Positions 27,371 through 28,917 of a DNA stretch of 28,917 nt are shown piece after piece. The notes under the pieces are model-generated. The model was not told the origin of the DNA and ran no database searches. It saw only the letters and a program-made list of their open reading frames with translations. The position numbers and the translations under genes were made by a program. The first letter of the stretch is position 1. Each line of letters starts with the position of its first letter. This stretch comes from Thalassiosira profunda. Taxonomy: Eukaryota; Bacillariophyta; Thalassiosirophyceae; Thalassiosirales; Thalassiosiraceae. The stretch lies in assembly GCA_036939355.1 (NCBI GenBank), contig JALLAP010000062.1, positions 1-28,917 on the forward strand, given 5' to 3'.

Positions 27371-28286
27371 CGTTCTGTCCTCGGGGTGCTGGAGCATTGA
27401 TGGGAGACGGAAGACTCAAGAGCGGACGAGGATCAGTGAATGCAAAGCTGTGCACTAAATGCTGGCCATGAATTATGGCACGCGATGCGAGGACAAGGGA
27501 GCGGCGCTGCGTCAATTCATCGGGGAGTATCAAGGCAGTCGTGGAGCAAGGCTCTTCTTTCACAAATCGCCACGGATTCAGCCGTTTTGCCTCGCCCAAC
27601 GGCCACAGCTCCTCTCCCAATTGCAAGACCAACGGTCACCGCCACTGCCAACGGCCATCGCCAGCCGTCGGCGTAGGAACAGTGCCGTTACCTGTAAACC
27701 TCCATCGACCAACCGCCCTCTTCGCCGAATGGCTCGGCAGCTGCGTGGGATTTCACGTAGGAACTCTATCGGAGCCGTTTCTCGGCATTTGCAAGTCCAC
27801 GACTCCGCTTCGACTCCGCTCCTCTTCGCCTTCGGGGGCGGCGGGCCTCTGGCGATCTGAAGAGCTCATAATTTTCACCTTCGATCGAAGCAACACCCTC
27901 AACACCAGCATCCGCAGCTCCAAGCACCTCCCTGCTCCTCGGTGAGTTCACGCCCACGCGCCGGTGCCGTCGTCTTTGGTATCTTGTTGGCTGCTAGTCC
28001 GGGCGAGGGATGTTGCAGCTCGCCTTGCATCGGCGGCCCGAGCACCTGTCGCCGGCGAGCACCAGTCGTGCGTTTGGTGAAAAGGATGCCAGCGAAGAGC
28101 ACTGGAGGTTCGCGTTGGCAAGCGGCCGGGTGACTCGTTGACTGCTTTGGAGGAGCGTCAGATCGATCGGCGCTGCTCATGCATTGTGCTGAAAACAAGC
28201 GCACATCTTATGTTCGATGTTACTCTTCTGCTCTTCTCACCACCTCGACGCCATCCCTCCAGCAACTACCACTCCACTCCAAAACC
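27371..28286. other. Intergenic, about 0.9 kb
   Basis: Between the candidate minus-strand ORF and the second secreted paralogue. Several open frames exist on both strands (for example plus 27475-27945), but none shows motifs, consistent codon use or a signal. Presumed promoter and 5' UTR of the 28287 gene lie near its right end. Confidence 0.4.
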
Positions 28287-28917
28287 ATGTCCTCCTCCAC
28301 CTCCTCCCTCTTCTTCTCCGCCGCCGTCGCCGCGGCGCTCCTCGCCGCGCCCGCCGCCGCCCAGATCGGCAACTGGGACATCGTCTACCAGTCCCTCGAG
28401 ACCGACTTCCAGGACGCGGTCGCCAACGAGATCTCGCTCGAGTATCGCATCGGCGCGGGGCGCACGTACAGCGTGGACCTCTTCGACAAGAACTGCGTCG
28501 ATCCCATCGCCGGCATGACCATTGTCCCCACCACCCTGCTGACGCCCGCCGTCACGGCCGACCACGACCAGCTCGACGTCCTCCTCGACCTGGACAAGTC
28601 GGCCATCACGGCGAGCAACATTTGGTCGCCGGGGAACAAGCTCGAGTTCTGCGTGCGGGTCCAGCTCCTCTCCGGGGGCTCTGTCATCAAGGAGGAGTGC
28701 GTTGTTGGGAATGCGTTGTTGCCGTATTGCTTTGCTCGCCAGTCGTGTGCTCATCTCCTCTCCTCTCAACCTTCCCCTTCCTTCTCCAGCCTGCGCGACA
28801 TCGACATCGCCTTCGACTTTGTCGTGGACTTTGACGCCGAGGACAGCGTGGCGATGCAGACGGCCGCCATGACGAGCGGCTCCGGCCAGGCAAACGTCGA
28901 CAGCTACGTCTCCGCCT
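28287..28917 (+). CDS. Secreted protein, paralogue of the minus-strand gene at 23841-25122; 3' partial
   Basis: Exon 1 is 28287..28696, and exon 2 starts at 28790 and runs off the window. The ATG begins a signal peptide (MSSSTSSLFFSAAVAAALLA) with A-A-A-Q cleavage. The mature protein repeats the paralogue's landmarks: QIGNWDIVYQSL, E-Y-R-I-G-A-G-R, D-L-F-D-K-N-C-V-D-P-I-A-G, T-A-D-H-D-Q-L-D-V, V-Q-L-L-S-G-G and I-K-E. After the phase-2 intron it continues L-R-D-I-D-I-A-F-D-F-V-V-D, matching exon 2 of the paralogue. The 93-nt intron (donor GTGCGT, acceptor CTCCAG) has no in-frame stop and is a multiple of three, so its retention would insert 31 residues. The C-terminal anchor seen in the paralogue would lie beyond the edge. 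Surface location inferred; function unknown. Confidence 0.8.
   Translation, partial: MSSSTSSLFFSAAVAAALLAAPAAAQIGNWDIVYQSLETDFQDAVANEISLEYRIGAGRTYSVDLFDKNCVDPIAGMTIVPTTLLTPAVTADHDQLDVLLDLDKSAITASNIWSPGNKLEFCVRVQLLSGGSVIKEECVVGNALLPYCFARQSCAHLLSSQPSPSFSSLRDIDIAFDFVVDFDAEDSVAMQTAAMTSGSGQANVDSYVSA

Noticed and set aside
27475..27945. 156-codon plus-strand frame
   Set aside because: The composition is random-looking (Ser/Arg/Pro), with no domain, signal or splice support.

Overview
The window looks like nuclear DNA of a photosynthetic stramenopile, most likely a diatom or a close silicifying relative. The signs are spliced genes with short GT-AG introns (about 59-124 nt, mostly GTGAGT or GTA-G donors), GC-rich codon use, proteins with Pro/Thr/Ser stalks (SPTLSPT, PTREPT), and two proteins with a signal peptide followed by an A-F cleavage motif, the bipartite plastid-targeting signature of secondary red-lineage plastids. 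This placement is inferred from protein style; no marker gene is present.

Region 1 (1-13.5 kb) is dominated by large modular secretory proteins. It opens with the 3' part of a gene encoding Notch/LNR-like modules, BspA/DUF285 repeats and a WSC-like Cys cluster; its reading frame is broken once. Two long multi-exon genes follow, flanking a Gfo/Idh/MocA-type dehydrogenase. They share a previously unnamed N-terminal head but carry different effector ends on Pro/Thr stalks: seven knottin-like cysteine modules in one (11 exons, 918 aa) and two tandem seven-bladed RCC1-type propellers in the other (5 exons, 1503 aa). This head-stalk-module family is the most novel thing seen here.

Region 2 (13.7-20.1 kb) is compact housekeeping. 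It has a plastid-targeted membrane protein of unknown function (minus strand) divergent from a membrane-anchored cupin; a small conserved helical protein (minus) divergent from a plastid thioredoxin; and a family II (DHH) inorganic pyrophosphatase with an N-terminal extension.

Region 3 (20.1-23.6 kb) holds a Gln/His-rich coiled-coil protein (minus) and a GSTCD-like methyltransferase (plus) whose frame is problematic at both ends. Between them lie two adjacent small inverted-repeat (MITE-like) elements; a third is at 17.2 kb.

Region 4 (23.8 kb to the end) has two divergent paralogues of a secreted, probably membrane- or GPI-anchored protein. The second is cut by the window edge. Between them are a small basic protein gene, a weakly supported minus-strand ORF and several non-coding stretches. 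No rRNA, tRNA or CRISPR array was recognised. All exon joins were read by eye from splice consensus, frame continuity and paralogue comparison.
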